From Microvirga sp. 17 mud 1-3 (GTDB taxonomy: Bacteria > Pseudomonadota > Alphaproteobacteria > Rhizobiales > Beijerinckiaceae): a DNA stretch of 64,000 nt. Below, piece by piece: positions 8,454-16,816 of the stretch. The stretch lies in the NCBI RefSeq assembly GCF_003151255.1, contig NZ_CP029481.1:992001-1056000 (forward strand), given 5' to 3'. The translations under genes and the position numbers were made by a program. Below the pieces are notes generated by a model. That model was not told the origin of the DNA and searched no databases. It saw only the letters and a list, made by a program, of their open reading frames with translations. Each line of letters opens with the position of its first letter. Position 1 is the first letter of the stretch.

Positions 8454-8969
8454 TCAGCGCAGATACTTCGCAAAGCGATCGGCAATTTTTCGCTTTGTTT
8501 GATCTGAGAGAGATACAAAAATCTTAGCGGCAAGTTTTGCATCTCCGGCGAGTATGGCTTCATTGAAGTCGTTGCTGTCAAATTTAGAAGAGAGATCAGC
8601 GCCACTAAGCATCTTGCTCCGCCACCGTCGAAACATGCGATGCAAGCTTTCGGGCACAGCCACGATTCTATCTTCGGGCTTCCTTGTAGATTGCGTGCTC
8701 TGATAGGCCTCAATCGCCTCATTCAATGCCTTCGCATAAGATCTAGTCTTTCCGTAGCGTGTGATCGCGTCTCGAAAGACGATGTCCTGCCAAGTTCTCC
8801 GGTTTCGGCCACGCACGAACGGCTCAGCGTTTAAAACGTCGTCGGATTGACTGGAAGCAGGGATCCGGAAATGCGTAAGTATGATCCTGCATTTGGCTGT
8901 CGCACTATGAAGGTCATCATCAACGCGCAGAGCTGGATGTACGCGGTCATTGCTGGCGTGTTCGGTCAT
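8454..8969 (-). CDS. Hypothetical island protein
   Basis: 171 residues, charged and probably cytoplasmic; no signal peptide, membrane segment or known motif is seen. The middle resembles a helical region with a Y-G-K-T-R-S-Y-A-K-A-L-N-E-A pattern, and the C-terminus ends in a basic K-R-K-I-A-D-R-F-A-K-Y-L-R helix. The start overlaps the 3' end of the integrase gene by 23 bases, so it is probably translated from the integrase transcript. Function unknown. Confidence 0.55.
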   Translation of the reverse strand: MTEHASNDRVHPALRVDDDLHSATAKCRIILTHFRIPASSQSDDVLNAEPFVRGRNRRTWQDIVFRDAITRYGKTRSYAKALNEAIEAYQSTQSTRKPEDRIVAVPESLHRMFRRWRSKMLSGADLSSKFDSNDFNEAILAGDAKLAAKIFVSLSDQTKRKIADRFAKYLR

Positions 8970-10107
8970 CGAGCGGCCTTATGAGTGAGGTGAACGTGCT
9001 TGTAGCTTGTCGCAACTCATCAGGACGATGATGGGCATATTTTAGAGTAGTGATTGAGCTCTTATGGCCAAGTAGGTGTCTGACTGTGTCGAGTGGAACC
9101 CCGTTTGCGACTAATGCGGAAGCATAGTTGTGGCGCAGTCCGTGTGGGGGAAATCTGTTCATTCCGGCGCGCTTCAGTATTCTCATCCAGGCGCGTCGGT
9201 AAAACACGATCGGTTTGCCGGGCTTATCGCCCGCGATGATGTATGGATTGCTCTCAAGCTTTGGAATTCCATCCAAGATTGCCAAAGCGGATCCATCTAG
9301 GACAATGTGCTGACGCTCTCCTGGCTTGGTTTCATGTACAGTCAACAGCCCGCGCTCGCGATCCAAGTTTTCCCACTTAGCATTCTGTAGCTCCCCTATC
9401 CTGCGGCCTGTGAACATCGCCAAGAGAAAGAGCGAGCGTGCAAATATGTTTTCATCAGCGTTACAGGCGTCGATGAGCCTACGGCACTCTTCAGGCGACA
9501 GCCTGATGTCGCGTGGAGGGGGCTCTTTGAATAGCTTTAATGCCTCAGCAGGTGAAGTTTTTAGGTGTCCCCACTCAATTGCTACATTGAGCATCCGTTT
9601 GAGGAGAGCAGCGCACCGGTTAGCTGTTGAGGCAGAGGTTTTGGCTTTGATGCCGCTATGGAGTTGCTGAAGTTGTCGTAATGATATCTCAGATAACTTG
9701 CGCCCTGCTAGATCTGGGAGGATGTGGTCGCGCAGGCGCTGTCGATCACTTTTGATGCTTCGCTTGTGATCGGCTGCGTGGGAGAGGTAGTCCTTCGCTA
9801 AATCCCCAAAGGTCATTTCCTGACGTCGTGCTTTGCGCTCGGATGACGGATCGCGGCCTTGCCGGACCTCATACAGCCGGTCTTTCGCCATTGCACGAGC
9901 CTGTTTGACTGTCAGGGAGCCAAAGTCGCCCAGTGTGATACGCTTTTTCTCGCCCGAAGCGTTACGGTAGCTCAGAATGAAAGATAGACGTCCTGATGGA
10001 TATACCCTAACGCCGAAACCTCGCAGTTCATCGTCAAAGCGAATGTCAGCCTTATTCCCTGCCTTCTCGTAACGAAGCTGCTTTAGGCTTGAGGTAGTGA
10101 TTTGCAC
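8947..10107 (-). CDS. Tyrosine recombinase / integrase (P4-like, DUF4102-type N-terminus)
   Basis: 386 residues, GTG start preceded by an AGAGG box. The N-terminus (about 1-85) is an arm-binding domain of the P4 integrase type (L-R-G-F-G-V-R-V, G-D-F-G-S-L-T-V-K-Q-A-R). A SAM-like core-binding domain follows (about 98-185). The catalytic domain carries Arg 236 in T-G-R-R-I-G-E-L, H322-G-L-R325-H, His 348 in L-L-G-H and the nucleophile Tyr 357 in K-Y-A-H-H, so all key residues are present. It should catalyse site-specific integration and excision. The gene starts about 130 bases from the tRNA-Met fragment, the standard place for an island integrase beside its att site. Confidence 0.93.
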   Translation of the reverse strand: MQITTSSLKQLRYEKAGNKADIRFDDELRGFGVRVYPSGRLSFILSYRNASGEKKRITLGDFGSLTVKQARAMAKDRLYEVRQGRDPSSERKARRQEMTFGDLAKDYLSHAADHKRSIKSDRQRLRDHILPDLAGRKLSEISLRQLQQLHSGIKAKTSASTANRCAALLKRMLNVAIEWGHLKTSPAEALKLFKEPPPRDIRLSPEECRRLIDACNADENIFARSLFLLAMFTGRRIGELQNAKWENLDRERGLLTVHETKPGERQHIVLDGSALAILDGIPKLESNPYIIAGDKPGKPIVFYRRAWMRILKRAGMNRFPPHGLRHNYASALVANGVPLDTVRHLLGHKSSITTLKYAHHRPDELRQATSTFTSLIRPLDDRTRQQ

Positions 10108-10117
10108 AGCCGCCTCT

Positions 10118-10139
10118 TGAGTACCCGGTGAGTACCCGA
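10118..10139. repeat. Tandem 11-bp repeat TGAGTACCCG(G/A)
   Basis: Two adjacent copies (10118-10128 and 10129-10139) differ only at the last base. They lie between the integrase start and the att site, so they are candidate arm-type integrase or excisionase binding sites. Confidence 0.45.
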
Positions 10140-10240
10140 CATACTGACATCAGAAGCTACATTCCGGCAAGCTGTGGAATGGATTTCGCTTTATAATCAA
10201 TATCACGGCATTCAAAGGAAATACGCGAGCGTGCGGATAC

Positions 10241-10290
10241 AGGGAATCATAATCCTTGTGTCGGGGGTTCAAATCCCTCCTCCGCTACCA
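10241..10290 (+). other. attR: 3' fragment of tRNA-Met(CAT)
   Basis: The sequence runs from the anticodon stem to the CCA end of a tRNA. It has a five-pair anticodon stem around loop ATCATAA (anticodon CAT), a variable region GTGTC-like, a T arm GGGGG-TTCAAAT-CCCTC, an acceptor 3' strand CTCCGCT, discriminator A and CCA (10288-10290). It agrees with elongator tRNA-Met of alphaproteobacteria. No matching 5' half (an AGCGGAG-like acceptor strand and D arm) lies upstream, so it is not a complete gene. A 3' tRNA fragment beside an integrase is the normal product of tRNA-targeted integration. Confidence 0.85.
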
Positions 10291-10780
10291 TCAGTTTCCC
10301 ATCAAACGGCCTGTGAGACGTCTCTTCCTTCAAAGCGGCGGGATGTCTTGGCCTTGAATCTTGCCAGCTGCGCTCGTGCCATTGGGAACGCGGCCAATCT
10401 CTTTTGGCGGATTGAATTTTAAGTTGTGACTGGCTGGATCATTTAAACCACAAGCTACATTTGATAGCCTTCGCGTTACGACATTGCGAAAATCATTCAT
10501 GAAATTGCAAATTCGCAAGGAGAGCGGAAAGCCTCTTCGACATGGTAAACGCTGCCCTCGCTGGACAGGATTGCGCCATTTTCTACGGAAACGAGCCTCT
10601 GCCTCAAGGTGACATCGGCTCAATACGCTCCTTCTACTCACCTCTGATTATTTTCCCTCTCTGAATGAAGAGCTTGGCGGCAGTCCCGATTGGTCTAAGA
10701 ATGTTACGAAAGAGTATATCATTGCCCTAGCCAGCGATGGGGACGGGCCGTGACATCGCAGTCAGTCAAGGGGACGTCAC
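10291..10780. other. Intergenic stretch, chromosomal side of the island
   Basis: No supported gene. A short ORF overlapping the tRNA fragment and one on the other strand look accidental. The last part carries an AAGGGGA ribosome binding box before the ATG at 10781 and presumably the promoter of the RTX gene. Confidence 0.5.
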
Positions 10781-13700
10781 ATGAATAAGCCCGTTTTCGA
10801 CAAGTCTCTCACCATCGAGTCTCTGTCCGTCGAGCCCGCCGATCTCGGCAATATGCTCGACGATACGATTGCGGGCGGTGTAGCGGGATACACGCTTCCA
10901 TCGGATGCGGAGCGCGATTCCGCTGTGGCAGATGACCGGGGCCCCACGCAGGTTGCGGGTCCCGATCTGCTGCATGACGAGAAGGACGGGCGGCGGTCGA
11001 TCGAAGGACGCGCTGAGGATGGGGCGCCTGCCGGCGCCTCTGCTGGAGATGGGCATGGCCACTCAGCCGAAGTGTCTGTCGAGGCTGTCATGTCTCACGC
11101 ATTGGCGGCCGGCGAAACTCAAACGTCAGCTGGCGCTGTCGATGTGTCGCGCTCATCCGTAACCAATGGGCCTCTAGCGACATCTGTCGCGGCCGCCGAC
11201 GTCGGCAATCACGCCATCGAAGGCGCCGATCTGGCTGCTGCCGACACGCCGATGGATTTCTCCGTTCCTCAGCAGGAGCGTGTTTCGGCTGCCGATCAGG
11301 TTTCGCCCATGGCTTTCGGCGATCCCGCTCCTTCCATAGCCTCAGTTCTCCTTATCCAGGGCAGTGATGATCCATCCAAGCCGGATAACTTCGATCTCGA
11401 CAAGCCAGAATATGCCGGATTTTCCCTTCGGGTTAATCTTCTAAACGGTGACGATAAGGTCAAGGCCGGTGGTGGAGGGGCTGCTACCATTGATGGCGGC
11501 GCAGGAAACGACACCATCTATGGTCGATTTGCTAGCGGTGAGACGCCGTCTGATGAATATTATGGCGGATCAGGATTCGATACTGTCGATTTCTCAGGTA
11601 GAGCTAACGACAAATATTCGCATATGACTTTCGATGGTCAGATTGCAACTTACTATCGTCTTACCCTCTCTGGTTCACCGGCAAGGGTTGGATTCGATAT
11701 CGAAAAGATCATTGGCATTGATACACAAGGACCTACTTCGCCTAAGGACGGCGATTCCTTTTATCTTCGCCCTGACCTCGCTCCACTCGGATTACCGGTC
11801 TACTGGGCAGGAATGGGAGGCAACGACGACCTTAGGGCCGGCTTAGGAAATGACACGCTCGACGGTGGAGCGGACGCCGACGTGTTGCAGGGGGGCGACG
11901 GGAACGACTCTCTCTACGGAAGCAAAGACTTCAACGATAATATTCGCGACATCCTGTGGGGCGGCAGCGGTAATGACAGGCTAACAGGCAATTCCAACGA
12001 CATCATGATTGCCGATGTCGGCCGAGACACCATTGATGGCGGCTGGGCATGGTATGCGGACTGGACCTATATTGCGGACAAGAGCACAGAGGTGCAGGAG
12101 AATCTTAGCTTCACCTACACGGCGCAGGTTGTCGATAGAATCGTCAATCTCCTCACCGGAACGGTCACTGACGGTGCCGAAACCGATACATTGATCAATG
12201 TGTGGCAGGTTTCGACCGGTGCCGGCAACGACCAGTTGACTGCCTCCAATGCCGGCTCCTGGTTCGATGCCGGTAGCGGTTCCGACAAGCTTTATGGCGG
12301 TGATGGAAACGATACCCTCTTTGGAGGTCAAGGCCTCGACTTCTTCTATGGCTCGGCTGGATCTGATCAAATTGATGGGGGGATGGACTCAGGTGTGGTC
12401 GACTACATTTCGCTCACTGGGCCTGTCGTGATCGATGGTTTGAGCACGGTCTATAAGCCCAACGACAAGGTCGACATCGTTACAAACATCAACCACGCAC
12501 AGGGGACGAATTACGACGATTCGATCGCCGGAAACATGTTTGCTAACAGTCTGTTAGGCGCCGGCGGGAAAGATACCATCTACGGCGGAGCCGGCAACGA
12601 CACTCTCGACGGTGGAGATAAGGACGACAAACTTTATGGTGAGGGTGACAACGACACCCTCCTGGGCGGGAACGGAAATGACTCCCTGTACGGTGGGGAC
12701 GGCATAGATTCTCTTGTCGGTGGCGCCGATGCGGACAGTCTGGACGGTGGCCTTCAAGGCGACTCGCTGTTCGGTGGCGCAGGCAATGACACGCTCTGGG
12801 GCGGCGCCGGCGCCGATTATATGGAAGGCAATACGGGTAACGACGAATATTGGGTTGATGATGCCAATGATGTGGTTGTCGAGGTCGCTGGCGAAGGCGA
12901 AGGCGATCAGGACATCATCTATAGTTTCATCAGTTATGACTTGGGCGCCAAGGCGGGCTACGTCGAGAATCTGACGGCTGTGGGCAATGCTCAAATTAGC
13001 CTCACAGGCAATGCTGGAAATAACATCCTGATCGGTAATGATGCGAGGAACTTTTTCGAGGGTGGCGCCGGCGCCGACACGATGAGGGGTGGCCTCGGGG
13101 ACGACTATTACTACATTCGCGACCTCGACGATAAGCCGGAGGAATTCAACGGCACAATGGAGGGAACTGATACGGCCGAAATCTTCGTTGCGAATTTCGA
13201 CGGCCGTAAGCTCGCGAATATCGAGCAAATCTTCATTCACTACGAGCTCGGGGCCAGCGTCGACTACGCTCCCGACAATCCCAAGGTTGTTCCGGGCTCG
13301 GTCGAGACGCTCTATGAGGGTAACGATCCTGGCGCGACCGTTCTTCAAATTCACGCGGACGACAGCGACTCGACCGGCGGTCCGCTGGCCTACGAAATCC
13401 TGACCCATTCGGACCTGTTCAGCGTCGACGCAAATGGCTACGTGAAGCTCAATGCCATAATCGACTTCGAGAATCCGCCCGCAGGCTTTGTTACCGAGGG
13501 GAATAGAAAGTTCATCCTGGTCGATGTTCGTGCGGTGGAAACGAGCGGCGGCAAGTATGCGTCCGATCCGACGACCCTGAAGATCTATATCGAAAACGTG
13601 GACGAGGCGCCGACCGCGCCAATCGTGAAATCGACCTCAACAACGCCTGAGAATGCCTATGTTTCGACGCCTCTGGCACAGGTGGAAGGATCCCTTGACC

Positions 13701-16700
13701 CGGAAGGGGTGGCAGTTTCCTACGCTTTCGCCGAGGATGCTGACGCGAACCCATACGATCTCTTCCAGATCAGCCAGGATGGTAAAATTACTCTAAAGCC
13801 CAGCAAGTTTCTGGATTACGAAGCCGCTGGCCTGCATGACGACGGAGACGGAAAGGGCCGGTACTACACCCTGAAGGTGATCGCGACGGACGGGAACCAG
13901 AAGTCTACGGTCACGCCGGTCAAGATCTACGTCTCCGATGTCCCCGAGGCGCCGAACGCGCCGACCTATGAAGGTAAGCCGACGGTGACCGAGAATACCC
14001 GTCCGGCGGAGACGATCGTTCAGCTGAACGCCACCGACCCGGATGGCACAATCCCGACTTACCAGTTTGCACAGACGAGCGATGCCAATCCCGGTGGCCG
14101 CTTCGTGGTGAGTTCGGATGGGAAGATCTCCTTGAAGTCCGATGCTATACTGGACTACGAGGCCGACGATCTGATCCCCGACACTGTGAATGGCGGCAAG
14201 TACTATGTCGTCAAGGTCGTGGCATACGACGGGACGTTTGCTTCGAACGTCACTCCGGTTCGGATCTATGTCGCCGACGACAATGACCTGCCGACCGGAG
14301 TTGTGTTCAAGGATGCGCCGGAGAAGATCGTGGTCGGCATGGGGCCGGGCACGCCCATCGTCCGGGCCGAGGCCATCGATCAGGACATGGCCAATCGCGG
14401 CAGCGAGTTCGTTCACAACAAGTACATGTTCTCGAACGGTACGTCGGAACTAGGCAAGTTCGTGATCAACGCCGATACGGGCCAGATCTCCCTGAAGGAG
14501 GCGCTCACCCCGGCGGATGTGCACGCATATTCCCTCGAAGTCGTCACTTACGACGAGGGGCACCAGACGGAATCCGTCACCGCGACCTACCAGTTCACGG
14601 TCGAGAACGCTCCCTTTATCTGGGAGGGCGAGGATCCGGTCGCAGAAGTGCCTGATACGGGCATTGCGTCCCCGTTCACGCACGTCATGGTCCTCGATGG
14701 CGGCCTGACCGGCCTCTATCTGGAGATCACCTTCGACCCGAACGAAGGCGAGCTTGATCTTAGCGACATGCCGCCATGGTACGAGGGATACGAATATGTT
14801 CCCGGGTCTGGCGTTCTGAAGCTCATGGGATCGATGCAGGACATCATCTCGGCCCTGCCCCATGTAAAATTCGACCCAACGGATCGCCCGGACGGCGAGG
14901 TTGGAAACTCCGTTCTGACCCACTTCCACCTTGCCTTGCTTGACAGGGCAGGCACTGAACTCGCCACGAACGATGCTGTGGTGGTCGACTCCCAGGTCGC
15001 AAACCGTGCGCCCACCGTCGTCGGCGACAGCGCCACCTTCACCATCAATGACAACGAGACCATCAATCTGGTGATGCCGTTCGCTGGTATCACAATCAAC
15101 GACACCAATGCCAACGACTTTATCACCGTGACCATCACGGCCATCAGCCAGAGCGGCGGTGACTTTGTCGATGCGGACGGGAACACATTTTTCGGAACCT
15201 ACACGATCTCCGGTCCGCTGGTGGACGTGCTCGCAGCCGTGAGGGCGCTGAAGTTCAACCCCCTCGACCTCGATGGGGCTGCGCGTGGCGCAACTGACGT
15301 CACCACGTTCCAGATCGACGTTCACGATAAGGCCGGCGCCAGCGTCTCGTACACGCCGGACATCAAGGTCACGTCCGTCGTGGCCAATCGCGCACCGGAT
15401 TCGGTCAGCTTGTATGACGACACCATACGGGAGGATCTCGGCGTCAACCGGCCGGTCAGCCAGCTGGACGCTCATGACGACAACGGAGATCCCATTGTCG
15501 AATACCGACTGGACGATTCATGTCAGGGACGGTTCGTCATCAAGCAGGACGCTAATGGCTGGTCCGTTTATCTGGTCGGCGTCGTCGATTTCGAGAACGC
15601 CCAATACATGGAGAACGGCGTCAGCTGGTACGAGATCAAGGTCTCGGCCTTCGACGGAGTCGATTGGTCCACGTCACAGACCGTGAAGATCTTCATTGAG
15701 GACGTAAATCCAGACAATTCCGCGCCCGTCATCTCCGTCGATCCGAACGGTCATACGGACTGGGATGTCCCGGATACCGATACGGTTGCGCCCTTCCAGG
15801 ATCTCACATTCTCCGATGCAGAGGACGGCGCAACGGTTCCGCCGACTCATATGAAGGTAACCATCACCTTCCTCGGAGCAAAGGGCGTCCTGATACTGCC
15901 TACTGGAATTGCAGGCGTTGAGATCCTCCAAAACGGCAGCGGCATCCTTGAGGTCAAAGGCGCGCCGGAGGATGTGACGAACTTCATCAAGCACGTTGCC
16001 TTCAATCCGACGAACGGAACCGCTCAAACCACCGACTTCACCGTTTGGCTGACCGACTCGCGGGGGGCCTATACGACGACCCATGTGACGGTCGATGCGA
16101 CGGTGTCTGGAAATCCGAACGACAACGAAGCGCCCGCTATCACGGTCGATCCGCTTCACGCCTCTACGGAAACCAAGGACTGGGATGCTCCTGTCAATCC
16201 GTTCGCCTGGGTTGCCCTGCAGGACAACGACAGCGGCAATGACACGCTGACCCTGACGATCAGCTTCAAAAACTCCGACGGGAGCCTGAATGGGTCCGAC
16301 TGGGGTGGAGAGCGGTCTGACGATACCTTGCATGATCGGGTCACCTGGACCTTCACGGGCACACTCGCAGCACTCCAGGAGCTCCTGAGCCAGCACCTCA
16401 CCTTCAATGCGACCGAGCATGATGAGGCGAGCCCGGACCCGATCACAACCCAGTTCACCATCACGCTGGACGATCACCATCATGCCTTCCCGGCCAGCAA
16501 TACGGACGTGACGGTGGTGACGACTGTGACGGGGCCGACAGGACCGAACCAAATTTACTACGTGACCAAGGTCGATCAGGTCTTTGGAGAGCTTGCCGAC
16601 CCGGCGCTGGGGGAATCGACAAAGCCATCATCCAGATCAAGGAGCAGTACATTCTTGACGATGATGACGGCATCGACATCATGGAGGCGGACGAGGCGCT

Positions 16701-16816
16701 CCAGGATGGTATCAACGTCGTCGGCAATAATCTCGACAACACAATCATCGGCGGCAATTTCAATGATATCCTTGACGGCGGCAGCGCTGGACAGGATGTC
16801 CTCCAGGGCGGGCTAG
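10781..16816 (+). CDS. Giant RTX / cadherin-like secreted protein A, 5' part (frameshifted)
   Basis: Opens with a good AAGGGGA box. The N-terminal 200 residues are Ala/Asp/Ser-rich with no Sec signal, as expected for type I secretion. RTX calcium-binding nonapeptides (G-G-x-G-x-D-x-L/I) occur around nt 11470-11530, 11815-12000, 12205-12365, 12555-12810 and 13010-13100. From about 13270 there are cadherin-like repeats (E-N-x-x-x-x-T-x-V start, F-x-I/V-D-x-x-G-x-I/V-x-L centre, D-Y/F-E end). These alternate with a second domain type ending near A-N-R-A-P at about 14620-15390 and 15720-16540. In-frame coding stops making sense after about 16612: the last 65 or so residues are Ser/Arg-rich out-of-frame sequence. 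The true continuation lies in the -1 frame and encodes the 3' part. Probably a large adhesin or biofilm protein. Confidence 0.85.
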   Translation: MNKPVFDKSLTIESLSVEPADLGNMLDDTIAGGVAGYTLPSDAERDSAVADDRGPTQVAGPDLLHDEKDGRRSIEGRAEDGAPAGASAGDGHGHSAEVSVEAVMSHALAAGETQTSAGAVDVSRSSVTNGPLATSVAAADVGNHAIEGADLAAADTPMDFSVPQQERVSAADQVSPMAFGDPAPSIASVLLIQGSDDPSKPDNFDLDKPEYAGFSLRVNLLNGDDKVKAGGGGAATIDGGAGNDTIYGRFASGETPSDEYYGGSGFDTVDFSGRANDKYSHMTFDGQIATYYRLTLSGSPARVGFDIEKIIGIDTQGPTSPKDGDSFYLRPDLAPLGLPVYWAGMGGNDDLRAGLGNDTLDGGADADVLQGGDGNDSLYGSKDFNDNIRDILWGGSGNDRLTGNSNDIMIADVGRDTIDGGWAWYADWTYIADKSTEVQENLSFTYTAQVVDRIVNLLTGTVTDGAETDTLINVWQVSTGAGNDQLTASNAGSWFDAGSGSDKLYGGDGNDTLFGGQGLDFFYGSAGSDQIDGGMDSGVVDYISLTGPVVIDGLSTVYKPNDKVDIVTNINHAQGTNYDDSIAGNMFANSLLGAGGKDTIYGGAGNDTLDGGDKDDKLYGEGDNDTLLGGNGNDSLYGGDGIDSLVGGADADSLDGGLQGDSLFGGAGNDTLWGGAGADYMEGNTGNDEYWVDDANDVVVEVAGEGEGDQDIIYSFISYDLGAKAGYVENLTAVGNAQISLTGNAGNNILIGNDARNFFEGGAGADTMRGGLGDDYYYIRDLDDKPEEFNGTMEGTDTAEIFVANFDGRKLANIEQIFIHYELGASVDYAPDNPKVVPGSVETLYEGNDPGATVLQIHADDSDSTGGPLAYEILTHSDLFSVDANGYVKLNAIIDFENPPAGFVTEGNRKFILVDVRAVETSGGKYASDPTTLKIYIENVDEAPTAPIVKSTSTTPENAYVSTPLAQVEGSLDPEGVAVSYAFAEDADANPYDLFQISQDGKITLKPSKFLDYEAAGLHDDGDGKGRYYTLKVIATDGNQKSTVTPVKIYVSDVPEAPNAPTYEGKPTVTENTRPAETIVQLNATDPDGTIPTYQFAQTSDANPGGRFVVSSDGKISLKSDAILDYEADDLIPDTVNGGKYYVVKVVAYDGTFASNVTPVRIYVADDNDLPTGVVFKDAPEKIVVGMGPGTPIVRAEAIDQDMANRGSEFVHNKYMFSNGTSELGKFVINADTGQISLKEALTPADVHAYSLEVVTYDEGHQTESVTATYQFTVENAPFIWEGEDPVAEVPDTGIASPFTHVMVLDGGLTGLYLEITFDPNEGELDLSDMPPWYEGYEYVPGSGVLKLMGSMQDIISALPHVKFDPTDRPDGEVGNSVLTHFHLALLDRAGTELATNDAVVVDSQVANRAPTVVGDSATFTINDNETINLVMPFAGITINDTNANDFITVTITAISQSGGDFVDADGNTFFGTYTISGPLVDVLAAVRALKFNPLDLDGAARGATDVTTFQIDVHDKAGASVSYTPDIKVTSVVANRAPDSVSLYDDTIREDLGVNRPVSQLDAHDDNGDPIVEYRLDDSCQGRFVIKQDANGWSVYLVGVVDFENAQYMENGVSWYEIKVSAFDGVDWSTSQTVKIFIEDVNPDNSAPVISVDPNGHTDWDVPDTDTVAPFQDLTFSDAEDGATVPPTHMKVTITFLGAKGVLILPTGIAGVEILQNGSGILEVKGAPEDVTNFIKHVAFNPTNGTAQTTDFTVWLTDSRGAYTTTHVTVDATVSGNPNDNEAPAITVDPLHASTETKDWDAPVNPFAWVALQDNDSGNDTLTLTISFKNSDGSLNGSDWGGERSDDTLHDRVTWTFTGTLAALQELLSQHLTFNATEHDEASPDPITTQFTITLDDHHHAFPASNTDVTVVTTVTGPTGPNQIYYVTKVDQVFGELADPALGESTKPSSRSRSSTFLTMMTASTSWRRTRRSRMVSTSSAIISTTQSSAAISMISLTAAALDRMSSRAG
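16609..16613 (+). other. Frameshift site in RTX gene A (run of five G)
   Basis: Upstream the frame reads ...G-E-L-A-D-P-A-L-G. Immediately after the G run the -1 frame reads G-I-D-K-A-I-I-Q-I-K and continues without a break into the RTX repeats of the 3' part. Adding one G would join the two into a single frame of about 2,977 residues. Context is GCT-GGGGG-AA. Confidence 0.85.

Larger units (their letters stand above)
1..10290. mobile_element. Right-hand part of a genomic island integrated at a tRNA-Met gene
   Basis: The stretch is visibly less GC-rich than the sequence to its right. It carries a tyrosine integrase, an AlpA-like small HTH protein, a RepB-type primase, a winged-helix protein, an Mrr-like nuclease and a TerY-like signalling triad. 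The right end is set by a 3' tRNA-Met fragment at 10241-10290, beside the integrase start, the usual place for attR. The tRNA fragment reads rightward, so the reconstituted complete tRNA and attL should lie left of position 1. No relaxase, coupling protein or type IV secretion gene is visible here. The left boundary is unknown. Confidence 0.8.

Noticed and set aside
10241..10290. Complete tRNA-Met gene
   Set aside because: The 5' acceptor strand and D arm are absent upstream; only the part from the anticodon stem to CCA is present.
10174..10422. Plus-strand ORF across the tRNA-Met fragment
   Set aside because: It reads through the att site and tRNA sequence; chance frame.
12377..12382. Further frameshift at a six-G run in RTX gene A
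   Set aside because: The reading frame stays coherent on both sides (I-D-G-G-M-D-S), so there is no shift here; it serves as a control for the two real sites.
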